Of a stretch of 64,000 nt of DNA, positions 54,825 through 64,000 are shown in pieces. The translations under genes were made by a program, and so were the position numbers. Each line of letters starts with the position of its first letter. Positions within the stretch are counted from its first letter, which is position 1. The notes under the pieces are model-generated. The model saw nothing but the letters and a program-made list of their open reading frames with translations. It was not told the DNA's origin and ran no database searches. The stretch is from Nitrosomonas sp. (GTDB lineage Bacteria; Pseudomonadota; Gammaproteobacteria; Burkholderiales; Nitrosomonadaceae), in contig JAMWZW010000007.1 in assembly GCA_024281995.1 (NCBI GenBank), positions 62,001 through 126,000 on the forward strand, in the 5' to 3' direction.

Positions 54825-57338
54825 TTAGGAAGCTGTTTTACGGGTCGTTTGTTTTCTTGATTGCTGCACTTTGGAATTTGCTTCAGTTGTTTTCTTGGGA
54901 GTTTTTTGCTCGAACTCAAAGCTTATCTTGCCATCGTTATTTTTCACTAGGTAGGCTGAAAAAGGCCTGCCTTTTTTAGAAATGAATTTTGTAAGCAAGT
55001 CAGTTTTTCCACTTTCCAATAGTTTAGTAACTTGTTCACGTTCGATAGGACGCTCAAGAATGATTTTTCCTGTTTTAAAATTACAAGTACGGTTAGCGCC
55101 AACGGATTTTTCACAAACGTAATGCAAGCCGTGCTCATAGACTGCGTGATTACATTTGGGGCATTTGCCCAAGGACGTTTGACCGCTGAAATCAACTGCT
55201 TCTTGCTCATCGGCATTGCCAAAATCAAATTTCATCTCAAAAGTGTCAGTGAGTTTGATAATTGCATTAAACGGCGATCCCATTTTACTTCGAAAACCTT
55301 GCAGCGGACCTACTTGATGCTGTGTAATTAAGGATTCCATTTCTTCAACTTCAAATTGGCGTCCAGCCAGAATTTTCCAAAGAGCAAAATCGCATTTCTG
55401 GCATTGAAATTTCTTGTATGTTTCGTGCACTGTTCCACCACATTTTGGACAGGGCGATTTCAGTATAGAGAAATCGCCAGCTATAGTTTCACCACGGGAG
55501 GTCTTGGCTTGTTCGACAATATGGCGCGTCATTTCGACAATCTTTTCCATAAAAGCTGTGCGTTTTAAACGACCTTGTTCTATTTGGCGTAATTGGAATT
55601 CCCAATTGCCGGTCAATTCAGGTGAAATAAGTTCGGGAATCTTGAGTCCACGCAATAATGTGATCAATGAAAATGCTTTGGCAGTCGGGTGAAGTTCCCG
55701 CCCAACTCGTTGTAGATAATTCTCAAACACGAGGCCTTCAATGATTGCCGCACGTGTTGCAGGTGTGCCTAAGCCTTTTGCACTCATGGCTGCTCGTAGT
55801 TCTTCATCTTCTACAAGTTTGCCCGCTCCTTCCATGGCAGAAAGTAAAGTGGCTTCAGTAAATCTTGCGGGTGGGCGAGTCTGATTGGCGATAATATTGA
55901 CTTCTTCGGTTGTGACAGATTCTCCAGGGGTGATTGCAACGAGCATTGTGTCGCTTTCTCCGTCGTCTGTTTTAACTGATTTTCCATAGACCGCTCGCCA
56001 GCCAGAGTTGGTCATGACTTTACCTTCAGTTTTGAAGGGTTCCTTTTCTACTCGTGTAATGCGTGTAGTAATCAGAAACTCAGCAGCAGGGAAAAAAATG
56101 GCCAAGAAACGCTTGGTGACAAGATCATATAATTTCGTTTCGGCTTCGTTTAATTTTGTTGGATTGAGAGACGTTGGAATAATTGCAAAGTGATCTGAAA
56201 TTTTAGCATTATTAAAAATACGTTTGTTAGGAATCACCCAGTTGGCTGTCAGAATCTGCTTGGCAAACTTTCCATAATCTGTGCTTTCTAAGTTCTGCAA
56301 AGTATCCTTTACGGTTGCAATATAATCTTCAGGTAGTGCACGGGAATCTGTGCGCGGATAAGTTAGTACCTTATGCTTTTCATATAAAGCTTGTGCTAAG
56401 CCGAGTGTAACTTTGGCAGAGAAACCAAAACGACTATTCGCGTCTCGTTGTAGACTGGTTAAATCATATAGCGGCGGGCAAATTTCTTTACTGGGTTTGC
56501 TTTCTTCACTAACGTGACCGCGCTTTCCTTGACATTTGTCTTGAATAATTACGGCTTTCTCTTGTTCCCATAGTCGTTCAGGTTTCAATTCCTGATTGAT
56601 TTTATCTTTGCTGAATTTTTCATCAAACCATTTGCCAACATAATTGCCGGTGGTAGTTGAAAATGTTGCATGAACTTCCCAGAAATCCTGTGGACGGAAT
56701 TTTTTAATTTTTTCTTCACGCTCCACAAGTATAGCTAATGTGGGTGTTTGCACACGGCCTACGGTGGTTTTATGAAATCCACCTTCTTGAGAATTAAAAG
56801 CGGTCATGGCACGCGTACCATTAATACCGACGAGCCAATCGGATTCTGATCGACTAACAGCTGCTTCAGCAAGTGATTGTACTTCGGAATTATTTAATAA
56901 TTTGGTAAACCCCTCCCGGATTGCGTCGGGAGTCATCGATTGTAACCAAAGGCGCTTGATAGGCTTGTTAGTGTTAACATGGCGTACAATGTAGTAGAAA
57001 ATCAACTCACCTTCACGCCCCGCATCGCAGGCATTAATCAGAGTGTCAATATCTTTACGCTTGATAAGCTTATTCAGGAGTTTCAGGCGCGCTGAAGTTT
57101 TTTCGATTGGATTTAGATCAAAATGAGGGGGAATAACCGGTAAATTTGCAAAACTCCACTTGCCACGTTTTACTTCACACTCTTCTGGAATTGCCAGTTC
57201 AAGTAAGTGACCTACAGCGGACGAAACAACATATTGATCGTTTTCGAAGTAATCTGTGTGTTTTGTAAAATTACCTAGCGCTCGAGCAATATCGGCTGCT
57301 ACAGATGGTTTTTCAGCAATGATCAATGATTTATTCAT
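54825..57338 (-). CDS. topB: DNA topoisomerase III
   Basis: 837 residues, type IA topoisomerase. TOPRIM motifs SLIIAEKPSVAADIARALG and INACDAGREGELIFYYIVR; active-site Tyr in VLTYPRTDSRALPEDY; then ALYEKHKV and SAKGLGTPATRAAIIEGL. Two C-terminal zinc-binding modules follow (CPKCGGTVHETYKKFQCQKC and CPKCNHAVYEHGLHYVCEKS), with a Lys-rich tail. It decatenates single-strand intermediates. The dprA-smg-topB order is characteristic of betaproteobacteria. Confidence 0.95.
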   Translation of the reverse strand: MNKSLIIAEKPSVAADIARALGNFTKHTDYFENDQYVVSSAVGHLLELAIPEECEVKRGKWSFANLPVIPPHFDLNPIEKTSARLKLLNKLIKRKDIDTLINACDAGREGELIFYYIVRHVNTNKPIKRLWLQSMTPDAIREGFTKLLNNSEVQSLAEAAVSRSESDWLVGINGTRAMTAFNSQEGGFHKTTVGRVQTPTLAILVEREEKIKKFRPQDFWEVHATFSTTTGNYVGKWFDEKFSKDKINQELKPERLWEQEKAVIIQDKCQGKRGHVSEESKPSKEICPPLYDLTSLQRDANSRFGFSAKVTLGLAQALYEKHKVLTYPRTDSRALPEDYIATVKDTLQNLESTDYGKFAKQILTANWVIPNKRIFNNAKISDHFAIIPTSLNPTKLNEAETKLYDLVTKRFLAIFFPAAEFLITTRITRVEKEPFKTEGKVMTNSGWRAVYGKSVKTDDGESDTMLVAITPGESVTTEEVNIIANQTRPPARFTEATLLSAMEGAGKLVEDEELRAAMSAKGLGTPATRAAIIEGLVFENYLQRVGRELHPTAKAFSLITLLRGLKIPELISPELTGNWEFQLRQIEQGRLKRTAFMEKIVEMTRHIVEQAKTSRGETIAGDFSILKSPCPKCGGTVHETYKKFQCQKCDFALWKILAGRQFEVEEMESLITQHQVGPLQGFRSKMGSPFNAIIKLTDTFEMKFDFGNADEQEAVDFSGQTSLGKCPKCNHAVYEHGLHYVCEKSVGANRTCNFKTGKIILERPIEREQVTKLLESGKTDLLTKFISKKGRPFSAYLVKNNDGKISFEFEQKTPKKTTEANSKVQQSRKQTTRKTAS

Positions 57339-57506
57339 GAATTTTTAGTGAAAAAACAATTACTGACAATGTATTTTCATGCATGTTATGTATTGCTGAA
57401 TGAGTAGTAATAAAGCTACAGGAGTTTCTGATAGGCTCATAAAGTTTATTGACTCTTGTGGTTATCCCACATGATCACTACACGATACTAATAAAATGAC
57501 GTAATT

Positions 57507-57965
57507 CTAGTGTCGGTAATGAGAATCGCTGACGAGTAATAATTTTTCCAGAACTGCATCATCAGTAAGTTGATTTTGAATCCATAATTCAGTGAGCACA
57601 ATCAATTTGATTTTTTCGAGACTGGACGAATGCTCATCCATTGTCAAAACACGATCGATCAATAATTCTCGTTGTAATGGGTTAATAATACCGGCTTGTT
57701 CAAGGAAGCAAATAAATCCTCGGCCTTCAGCATCGATTTTTTCCATTTCATGGTTTGTATAACAGCGAAAAGAATCGCTTTCGGCCAAGCTGGCTGAATA
57801 ATTACCAATATCGTGTTCTGCCAGTTCTGAAAGCCAATCAAGCGTTTCAGTAATGTCTTCATCGGCAAATCCAGCTAGGGTAAGTTTGCGTGTTAATGTG
57901 GCTGAATCCGGGTAACTGCCGGAATCAAAATAATTTTCAAATAAATAGATAAGTATGTCGAACAT
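57507..57965 (-). CDS. smg: Smg family protein (DUF494)
   Basis: 152 residues: MFDILIYLFENYFDSGSYPD, then LTRKLTLAGFADEDITETLD WLSEL and a C-terminal ELWIQNQLTDDAVLEKLLLV. This is the conserved Smg/DUF494 pattern. Its function is not established. In enterobacteria it lies after dprA (smf), and here it has the same position before topB. Confidence 0.92.
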   Translation of the reverse strand: MFDILIYLFENYFDSGSYPDSATLTRKLTLAGFADEDITETLDWLSELAEHDIGNYSASLAESDSFRCYTNHEMEKIDAEGRGFICFLEQAGIINPLQRELLIDRVLTMDEHSSSLEKIKLIVLTELWIQNQLTDDAVLEKLLLVSDSHYRH

Positions 57966-58032
57966 AATTTACGTTAAATAAGTTATGAGTATAAATACGG
58001 AATTAGCATTGTCAGTTAATTATTGTGTAATG

Positions 58033-59127
58033 TCATTGAATTCTCTGATAGCACCCACCGGGTAAACTGCTAACCTGACCGTCAAGCTCAAGTATCAATA
58101 GCATGGCTGATACTACCTCAGCCGTCAAGCCACTTCGGGCGCATAATGTGTCGATATCAACGACATCATAACCTAGATATTTGAGTAATGCCGTATTTTC
58201 AGTTGGGTTTTCAATAGCGATTTTCTCTTCATTATTTTTGTTTTTGATTAATGGAAGATGATTTAATTCATCTAAAATGTCTTGCGTGTTTTCTACGAGT
58301 TTCGCACCCTGTTTAATGAGCGCGTGGCAGCCTTTGGATAGCGGTGAATGGATCGAACCGGGAATTGCCATTACTTCACGCCCCTGATCCAATGCTTGTC
58401 GTGCAGTAATTAATGAGCCACTGCGTAGTGCAGCTTCCACCACTAAACAACCTTGGCTTATACCGCTGATAATACGGTTTCTGCGCGGAAAATTTCTTCC
58501 AATTGCAGGTGTGCCGAGCGGAAATTCGGAAATTAATGCGCCCTCTTTTGCCAGTTTATGGGCTAAGGGGTGGTTTTTTGCTGGATAAACAATATCCAGG
58601 CCTGTACCGACGATAGCGATGCTGGCAGCAGAACCTCGTAGTCCCCCCTGGTGAGCGGCGGTATCGATGCCAAGTGCCATGCCGCTAACGATACACAGGC
58701 CGGCATTGCTAGCGGCTTCTGAAAAAACTTCGGCATTAGATAAGCCTTGTGGCGTAGCATTGCGACTACCAACGACTGCCAGTGCAGGAAGTTGCAATAA
58801 TTCACGCCGGCCTTTGAAATAAAGTAATGGAGGAGGATCAGCGATATTAAGTAGCTGTGCTGGGTAATCTGGATCAGCTAACGTAATGACAGCATTGATC
58901 GGATCTTCCAGCCACTTGAGTGCAGCTGAGATTTTGTTGTGATCCGCTCCTTGCGTGATGTGTCTTACCGCAGTTTTTTTTACGATACGTTCAATTGCAG
59001 GGATATCTGCCGACAAGACTGCCGCAGGACTGCCAAAGGCAACCAACAGCCGTCGAATGGATTCATCGCCCAGACCATCAATAAGGCAAAGGTTTAGCCA
59101 TGATTCGATATCTACTGGATGCGTCAT
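58033..59127 (-). CDS. dprA: DNA-processing protein DprA (Smf)
   Basis: 364 residues. The central Rossmann-like fold binds single-stranded DNA and loads RecA during natural transformation: LAVVGSRNATPQGLSNAEVF, IVSGMALGIDTAAHQGGLRG, FPRRNRIISGISQGCLVVEA and REVMAIPGSIHSPLSKGCHA. An N-terminal SAM-like part and a C-terminal winged helix (DIDTLCARSGLTAEVVSAML) flank it. With pilT/pilU in the window this is consistent with competence, though no com genes are seen here. Confidence 0.95.
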   Translation of the reverse strand: MTHPVDIESWLNLCLIDGLGDESIRRLLVAFGSPAAVLSADIPAIERIVKKTAVRHITQGADHNKISAALKWLEDPINAVITLADPDYPAQLLNIADPPPLLYFKGRRELLQLPALAVVGSRNATPQGLSNAEVFSEAASNAGLCIVSGMALGIDTAAHQGGLRGSAASIAIVGTGLDIVYPAKNHPLAHKLAKEGALISEFPLGTPAIGRNFPRRNRIISGISQGCLVVEAALRSGSLITARQALDQGREVMAIPGSIHSPLSKGCHALIKQGAKLVENTQDILDELNHLPLIKNKNNEEKIAIENPTENTALLKYLGYDVVDIDTLCARSGLTAEVVSAMLLILELDGQVSSLPGGCYQRIQ

Positions 59128-59149
59128 AACTACACGATATTAGGGGTAT

Positions 59150-60184
59150 TTAAGGAGTTTTAACAACATCCAGGATTCTGATCGAATGTGTGCTTTGTAC
59201 GACTAAAGCATAGGATAGTTTATCAAAGACACGGAATACAAATGCGAGGCCCGTTCTTTCGTCGGGTAGTTGCACCATTTCTCCTTTGAGAGATTTGGCT
59301 TGGCTTCGTCGATAAATAGCCAATACGTGACCCATTTCCAAACCATCGAGTTTGCCTTTGTTCAGAGTAACGATAGCGTTTCTGCCAATTTCTGTGACAC
59401 CGCCATATACTGAAATAATGCGACCATTAATCGATAAATCCGGTGCATGCGGTGCGTAATTGTTAAAAATAATATCAGGTGCAGGTACTAAGCGGTCACC
59501 TTTCAGGATCTCTTCCTTAGCAAGTGTAATGGTTACAGTGCTCACATCGGCAAAAGCTTCAGCCTTGGCATTTCCTAGGTAAATTGCTTCATAACCCAAG
59601 ATTTGACCTTTTTGATCGGGATCTTTGAATGCTTTGCCTGAGCGAAAAAGTTGCCAGGCGTTCCCTTTGTCTTTGGGTAAACCGCTGACATACGCGGTAT
59701 TGCCGGTACTCAGGGTGACGCGATTATCGCTGGAGCCAAGTATATAGGGCGCATTTGCAAGTCCATCTTTTTCAATAACCAGAGGTTGGCTTAGAAAAGG
59801 TTCGATGGTTGCAGCCGGGATGCTGGGAATAGCTGCAGTAGCGGTTTGTTCAGTACGGATTTTAGGTGATAATTTGACGGTTCTGATACCGCTACTATCT
59901 TCAGCTAGCCGTAATCGGACGCCTTGAAGCGATCTTTCCACGATGACAATATCGCCAGGGTAAATTTTGTGCGGATTTTTTACTTGTTCTCGATTTAATC
60001 CCCAAATTTCCGGCCAGCGCCAGGGGTCGTTTAGAAATTTAGAGGCAATTCCCCATAGTGTGTCACCGGGTACTACCACATGGCGATCAGGACTGTCGCT
60101 ACGCAGAAGCATACTATCAGTTCTGGCTGATGTTGCAGAAAAGAGACCAAAGACTAAAATCACAGCTATAATAATTTTTTGCAT
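59150..60184 (-). CDS. LysM-domain exported protein
   Basis: 344 residues: signal peptide (MQKIIIAVILVFGLFSATSA), then a single LysM module with VVPGDTLWGIASKFLNDPWR, WPEIWGLNREQVKNPHKIYP and GDIVIVERS. LysM binds peptidoglycan. The remaining 230 residues are beta-rich and unassigned (GYEAIYLGNAKAEAFADVST, INGRIISVYGG). The protein is conserved next to dprA and divergent from def in betaproteobacteria. Probably a periplasmic cell-wall binding protein. Confidence 0.9.
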   Translation of the reverse strand: MQKIIIAVILVFGLFSATSARTDSMLLRSDSPDRHVVVPGDTLWGIASKFLNDPWRWPEIWGLNREQVKNPHKIYPGDIVIVERSLQGVRLRLAEDSSGIRTVKLSPKIRTEQTATAAIPSIPAATIEPFLSQPLVIEKDGLANAPYILGSSDNRVTLSTGNTAYVSGLPKDKGNAWQLFRSGKAFKDPDQKGQILGYEAIYLGNAKAEAFADVSTVTITLAKEEILKGDRLVPAPDIIFNNYAPHAPDLSINGRIISVYGGVTEIGRNAIVTLNKGKLDGLEMGHVLAIYRRSQAKSLKGEMVQLPDERTGLAFVFRVFDKLSYALVVQSTHSIRILDVVKTP

Positions 60185-60278
60185 GAATCACTCCGCTGGC
60201 GAATTGTAGAGAACATTGAATGACTGGCTTGTGATACGGTCTAATTAAGCAATTATTTTTTATCACTATACATTTTTT

Positions 60279-60782
60279 ATGGCTATATTAAAAATATTAC
60301 AATATCCAGATGAAAGGCTGCACATTGTGGCAACCCCCGTAGAACGCATCACTGACAGAATTCGCGTACTGGTAGAGAATATGGCTGAAACGATGTATGC
60401 TGCGCCGGGAATAGGGTTAGCGGCAACGCAAGTGGATGTGCATGAACGGATCATCGTTATCGATACTTCGGAGACGCATGATCAGTTACTGGTTTTGATT
60501 AATCCGGAAATTATTGCTCGTAGCGGCGTCTCTGACTATGAGGAGGGTTGTCTGTCGGTTCCCGGTATCTATGGAAAAGTGCAACGTGCTGAATCGGTTA
60601 CTGTAAGTGCTTTAAATGTTGATGGAGAATCCTATACCTTGGACGCCGACGGATTGTTGGCGGTATGCATTCAGCATGAAATGGATCATTTGGCTGGAAA
60701 AGTGTTTATAGAATACTGGTCGAAGCTTAAACAGTCGCGCACACTGGCAAAACTGAAAAAAAAACAGCGTAGTGTCATGTAA
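60279..60782 (+). CDS. def: Peptide deformylase
   Basis: A 167-residue Def with all three motifs: [18 protein letters not shown] and QHEMDHLAG, which carry the Cys and two His metal ligands and the catalytic Glu. It removes formyl from nascent N-termini. It is followed by fmt, which adds the formyl group to initiator tRNA; the pair forms a conserved operon with rsmB. Confidence 0.97.
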   Translation: MAILKILQYPDERLHIVATPVERITDRIRVLVENMAETMYAAPGIGLAATQVDVHERIIVIDTSETHDQLLVLINPEIIARSGVSDYEEGCLSVPGIYGKVQRAESVTVSALNVDGESYTLDADGLLAVCIQHEMDHLAGKVFIEYWSKLKQSRTLAKLKKKQRSVM

Positions 60783-60865
60783 TGGCATGAGTTGGGTATT
60801 GCTAGGTATTTTCAACCAGTCGATTCAGTTATAAAGATGGAGTTCCATGAATTGATGTATTTACG

Positions 60866-61822
60866 ATGAGAATTATTTTTGCCGGAACTCCTCCTTTTGC
60901 AGCAACTGCGCTGGATGCATTGATCGAGGCAAATCACGACATTGTCCTGGTCTTAACTCAGCCAGATCGTCCTGCGGGCCGGGGAATGAGAAGTACGGCC
61001 AGTGCCGTTAAATTGCGTGCTCAGCATTATGGCCTTACCTTGCTACAGCCGCTGACGCTTAAAACTTCTGAAGTACAGGACCAATTGCGGGAATGCAATG
61101 CTGAGGTGATGGTGGTCGCGGCGTATGGCTTGATTTTGCCTAAAGTGGTACTAGATATTCCTCGAATGGGTTGTGTCAATATTCATGCATCGCTCTTGCC
61201 GCGTTGGCGCGGCGCGGCCCCGATTCAGCGAGCCATTTTGGCTGGAGATCCAGAAACAGGCATCACGATTATGCAAATGGATGAAGGGTTGGATACTGGA
61301 GCTATGTTACTGCAGCATGATCTAAGCATTATGTCGACTGACACAACCCAGTCATTGCACGATAAATTGAGTGTACTGGGTGCTCAAACTATCGTTGAAG
61401 CCCTGGAATTGCTGCAGCGAGACAGATTGGTTTCAAGCGTGCAGGATGAAGCGCAAGCTACTTATGCAACAAAAATAACAAAAACCGAAGCAGAAATCGA
61501 TTGGCGTCAGAGTGCGGAACAGATAAATCGCGCTGTGCGAGCGTATAATCCAGCGCCCGGGGCTTGTAGCTACTTCCGAGACATGCTTTTGAAGATTTGG
61601 CAGGCCAAGGTAATAACGGGAAGTGCAAGCATACCGGGAGAAATTGTTGCAATAAGCCGGGAGGGTATCATTGTTGCTTGTGGTACCGGGTTGTTGCAAA
61701 TTGAGATAATACAAAAGTCGGGCGGTAAGAAGTTAGTGATAGCAGATTTTCTTGCCGGTAATCCTTTGCGGGTGGGTGAATACTTTTCTGTACAGGGTCG
61801 TTCTGCAGTAAAACATGATTAA
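60866..61822 (+). CDS. fmt: Methionyl-tRNA formyltransferase
   Basis: 318 residues: RIIFAGTPPFAATALDALIE, the formyl-folate binding VNIHASLLPRWRGAAPIQRA (Asn-His with the later Asp in QMDEGLDTGAM) and a C-terminal tRNA-binding OB domain with RAYNPAPGACSYF. It formylates Met-tRNA for initiation. ATG 60866 gives the standard start. It overlaps rsmB by 8 bases. Confidence 0.96.
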   Translation: MRIIFAGTPPFAATALDALIEANHDIVLVLTQPDRPAGRGMRSTASAVKLRAQHYGLTLLQPLTLKTSEVQDQLRECNAEVMVVAAYGLILPKVVLDIPRMGCVNIHASLLPRWRGAAPIQRAILAGDPETGITIMQMDEGLDTGAMLLQHDLSIMSTDTTQSLHDKLSVLGAQTIVEALELLQRDRLVSSVQDEAQATYATKITKTEAEIDWRQSAEQINRAVRAYNPAPGACSYFRDMLLKIWQAKVITGSASIPGEIVAISREGIIVACGTGLLQIEIIQKSGGKKLVIADFLAGNPLRVGEYFSVQGRSAVKHD

Positions 61823-63092
61823 GGTTCAACTTGCCGCAGTCTTTGCGATCAGCAAGGTTATGGGTGGCGAAAGTTTGACCCCGGTGTTGCAGCAAGCATG
61901 GCGTGCTGACTCTACATTATCGAGGCAGCAGAAGGGCGCTATCCAAGATTTGAGTTATGGCGTATTGCGTTTTTATGGACAATTGAGCGCTATTCTTGAT
62001 TTGTTGCTGCAGCGGCCGTTGCGTAATAAGCACTTGCAGTATTTGCTATTGGTGAGTGTATATCAATTGCTCTATAGTAAAGCGCAATCGCATACTGTGG
62101 TAAATCAGGCAGTTTCAGCTTCGCGCTCCTTGGTTCAAGGAGAAGGCATGCAAGGACTGGTGAATGCAGTATTACGCAATTTCATTCGTCAGCGTGAAAA
62201 CTTATTAAAAAAAGTGGCTGAGAATGAAGTGGGTTGCTATTCTTATCCACAATGGTGGATTAACAAGCTAAGATCACAATATCAGTATGATTTTCAAGCG
62301 ATCCTGGAAGCTGGCAATAAGCATCCTCCCATGACCTTGCGGGTTAATCGACGCAAAATCAGCGTTAATGACTATTGTCGACTGCTAGCTGAAAATGCGT
62401 TGTGCGCCGAATCGGTAGGTCTTGAAGCATTGCAATTAAATCAACCGGTAGGAGTGGAGAATTTGCCAGGCTTTGATGCTGGTTTGGTGTCTGTGCAAGA
62501 TGCGGGCGCGCAGTTTGCTGCTCAATTTCTGGATGTCCACGACGGTATGCGTGTGCTGGATGCATGTGCCGCTCCGGGTGGTAAAGGTATGCATTTGCTG
62601 GAAATTGCAGATGTGGCACTGACGCTGCTGGATAATGATGCGAAAAGACTTGCGTTGATACAACAGAACCTTGCACGGCTGCAAATGACAGCCGAACGTC
62701 TGGTATGTGGCGATGCAGCAAATCCTGAGTCATGGTGGGATGGTCGGCCGTTTGATCGCATTTTGGCCGATGTACCCTGCTCCGCATCCGGTGTAGTGTG
62801 TCGGCATCCCGATATCAAGTGGTTGCGGCGTGAGAGTGATCTGGCTAAATTTGCAACAACTCAACAGGCAATTTTGAATGCTTTATGGAAAATTCTGAAT
62901 AAGAATGGTAAGTTGCTTTATGTGACGTGCTCAGTTTTTGCAGAAGAAAATAGCATGCAAATAGAGGAATTTCTGAAATATCATTCCGATGCAATGCCAT
63001 TGCCGCTTGCAGGAGGCGGATTAAGCGAGGGACAATTGTTACCCAATATTCAACATGATGGATTCTTTTATACTTTATTGCAGAAAATTTAA
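61815..63092 (+). CDS. rsmB: 16S rRNA (cytosine-967 C5) methyltransferase RsmB
   Basis: 425 residues. An NusB-like N-terminal domain (about 1-140) precedes a RsmB/Sun methyltransferase. SAM motif LDACAAPGGKGMHLLEIAD; catalytic Cys pair in ADVPCSASGVVCRHPDIKW and LLYVTCSVFAEEN. Translationally coupled to fmt by an 8-base overlap. Confidence 0.95.
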   Translation: MIKVQLAAVFAISKVMGGESLTPVLQQAWRADSTLSRQQKGAIQDLSYGVLRFYGQLSAILDLLLQRPLRNKHLQYLLLVSVYQLLYSKAQSHTVVNQAVSASRSLVQGEGMQGLVNAVLRNFIRQRENLLKKVAENEVGCYSYPQWWINKLRSQYQYDFQAILEAGNKHPPMTLRVNRRKISVNDYCRLLAENALCAESVGLEALQLNQPVGVENLPGFDAGLVSVQDAGAQFAAQFLDVHDGMRVLDACAAPGGKGMHLLEIADVALTLLDNDAKRLALIQQNLARLQMTAERLVCGDAANPESWWDGRPFDRILADVPCSASGVVCRHPDIKWLRRESDLAKFATTQQAILNALWKILNKNGKLLYVTCSVFAEENSMQIEEFLKYHSDAMPLPLAGGGLSEGQLLPNIQHDGFFYTLLQKI

Positions 63093-63108
63093 TCAAAATA
63101 CGTGGCAA

Positions 63109-63699
63109 ATGGTATTGTTGTCAGTCAAGCTTATATTTTTATTGTTGTTTTTTGTAGTGTCAACCACGGCTACGCAAGCGGGTAGTATCCAAATTAAATC
63201 TGTTAATTTGGCGGCAGTTGAACAAAATTATATTATCAGCGTTGATTCTGAAATCATTCTCAATGCAACTTTGGAGCAAGCCCTTGAAAAAGGAATTGTG
63301 CTTTATTTTGCGACTAAATTCAGTTTGGTCGATTCGCGCTGGTATTGGCTGAATGACGAAGTCGCGCGTAGTAAATTAAGAGTTGGATTGAGGTATTACG
63401 CGCTTACGCGCCAATATCATTTGAATTATCCAACATACTCGCAAGGCTTTAATACGCTGCAAGAAGCATTGCGGGCTTTGGGTCAATTGCATGATTTTCC
63501 AGTCAGTATTAAGGCTGAATTAAAGCAGGATGTTGATTATATTGCATCGCTACGGGTGTGGCTTGATCTGACTCGCATGCCTAAGCCATTTCAAGTTGAA
63601 GCATTAGGTTCTAGCCAATGGAATTTGAGTTCAGATAGACTGGAGTGGCGCATGAAGTTGCCAACACCTGAGCAGCCAGTGTTCATAAAAGGTCACTAA
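63109..63699 (+). CDS. DUF4390 exported protein
   Basis: About 196 residues from ATG 63109, which gives a signal peptide (MVLLSVKLIFLLLFFVVSTT) ending near TQAGS; the longer frame (63055) would overlap rsmB and lacks this logic. The mature part, with SEIILNATLEQALEKGIVLY and YALTRQYHLNYPTYSQGF, is DUF4390, a periplasmic family of unknown role commonly located between rsmB and a ntrY-type kinase in betaproteobacteria. Its stop overlaps the next start (TAATG). Confidence 0.88.
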   Translation: MVLLSVKLIFLLLFFVVSTTATQAGSIQIKSVNLAAVEQNYIISVDSEIILNATLEQALEKGIVLYFATKFSLVDSRWYWLNDEVARSKLRVGLRYYALTRQYHLNYPTYSQGFNTLQEALRALGQLHDFPVSIKAELKQDVDYIASLRVWLDLTRMPKPFQVEALGSSQWNLSSDRLEWRMKLPTPEQPVFIKGH

Positions 63700-64000
63700 T
63701 GAAATATGTGCTTATTATTGGCGCAGGCGTCGGAGCAGTCATGTTGTTTCTGTTGGCTACAGCGGGTGCCAATACTGAGTTTTTTGAACACAAATATCGT
63801 TTATTACTAGGTATAAATATTGCTTTTGTGGCATTCCTCATGATTGTCGTGGGGTTCTCGCTATGGCGATTCCGGCGCAAACTGAAATCAGGCGTATTTG
63901 GTTCTAAGCTGGCATTGCGATTAATGTTAATTTTTTCGTTGATGGCAATACTGCCGGGAGCATTGGTGTATGCCGTATCTGTGCAGTTTCTCGGAAAGAG
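63699..64000 (+). CDS. NtrY-like sensor histidine kinase, N-terminal part
   Basis: About 100 codons, cut by the window edge. Hydrophobic helices KYVLIIGAGVGAVMLFLLAT and LLLGINIAFVAFLMIVVGFS, then WRFRRKLKSGVFGSKLALRL and a third helix with ILPGALVYAVSVQFLGK. This layout is the N terminus of NtrY-type kinases, which commonly follow rsmB and DUF4390. The kinase domain is not in view. Coupled by a TAATG overlap with the preceding gene. Confidence 0.8.
   Translation, partial: MKYVLIIGAGVGAVMLFLLATAGANTEFFEHKYRLLLGINIAFVAFLMIVVGFSLWRFRRKLKSGVFGSKLALRLMLIFSLMAILPGALVYAVSVQFLGK

Overview
The window looks like a chromosomal segment of an AT-rich betaproteobacterium, most likely a Nitrosomonas-like member of the Nitrosomonadales. 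The inference rests on housekeeping gene orders (rpsU-yqeY-dnaG-rpoD followed by a CAU-anticodon tRNA; rpmH-rnpA-yidD-yidC-mnmE; cmk-rpsA-ihfB-lapA-like-pyrF; dprA-smg-topB; def-fmt-rsmB-DUF4390-ntrY-like) and on protein character. No species marker is present.

Layout. 1-3.3 kb: the frameshifted 3' end of an unrecognised gene, a CsgG-like lipoprotein and a caspase-fold (C14) lipoprotein with Sel1-like repeats. 3.3-10.5 kb: folB, plsY, tsaD and the macromolecular-synthesis cluster rpsU, yqeY, dnaG, rpoD. 10.52-15.86 kb: tRNA-Ile2(CAU), whose last 45 bases are duplicated exactly 5.26 kb downstream. Between the repeats lies a compact integrative element with integrase, excisionase-like protein, a rolling-circle-type replication initiator, three small or unknown proteins (one HEPN-like), a ParDE-type toxin-antitoxin pair and a pair of GC-rich hairpins that may be a replication origin. 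15.9-24.6 kb: an insertion-sequence graveyard (IS5-type, IS21-type, IS110/IS1111-type, IS3-type and another DDE-type remnants, one apparently intact IS481 element, one MITE) surrounding intact pilT and pilU.

24.8-30 kb returns to core genes: a response regulator, mnmE, yidC, yidD, rnpA (no canonical start codon) and rpmH. 30-49 kb is a specialised cell-surface locus. A minus-strand run encodes polysaccharide export (wzm/wzt), a methyltransferase-acetyltransferase fusion, a four-domain deacetylase/glycosyltransferase, two further glycosyltransferases, a sugar-nucleotide-type SDR and then a complete type I secretion system (ABC, HlyD, TolC). Divergent from it is a 770-residue, acidic, apparently cysteine-free RTX/S-layer-like protein, the probable secreted substrate. 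The arrangement resembles the Caulobacter S-layer plus O-polysaccharide locus. 49-64 kb is core metabolism, translation and DNA maintenance.

Most interesting systems: (i) the tRNA-borne rolling-circle integrative element with HEPN and toxin-antitoxin cargo; (ii) the combined T1SS, polysaccharide-export and S-layer-like locus; (iii) a two-copy MITE family; (iv) near-identical IS fragments in direct orientation flanking pilTU; (v) an rnpA frame that seems to need a non-canonical start.
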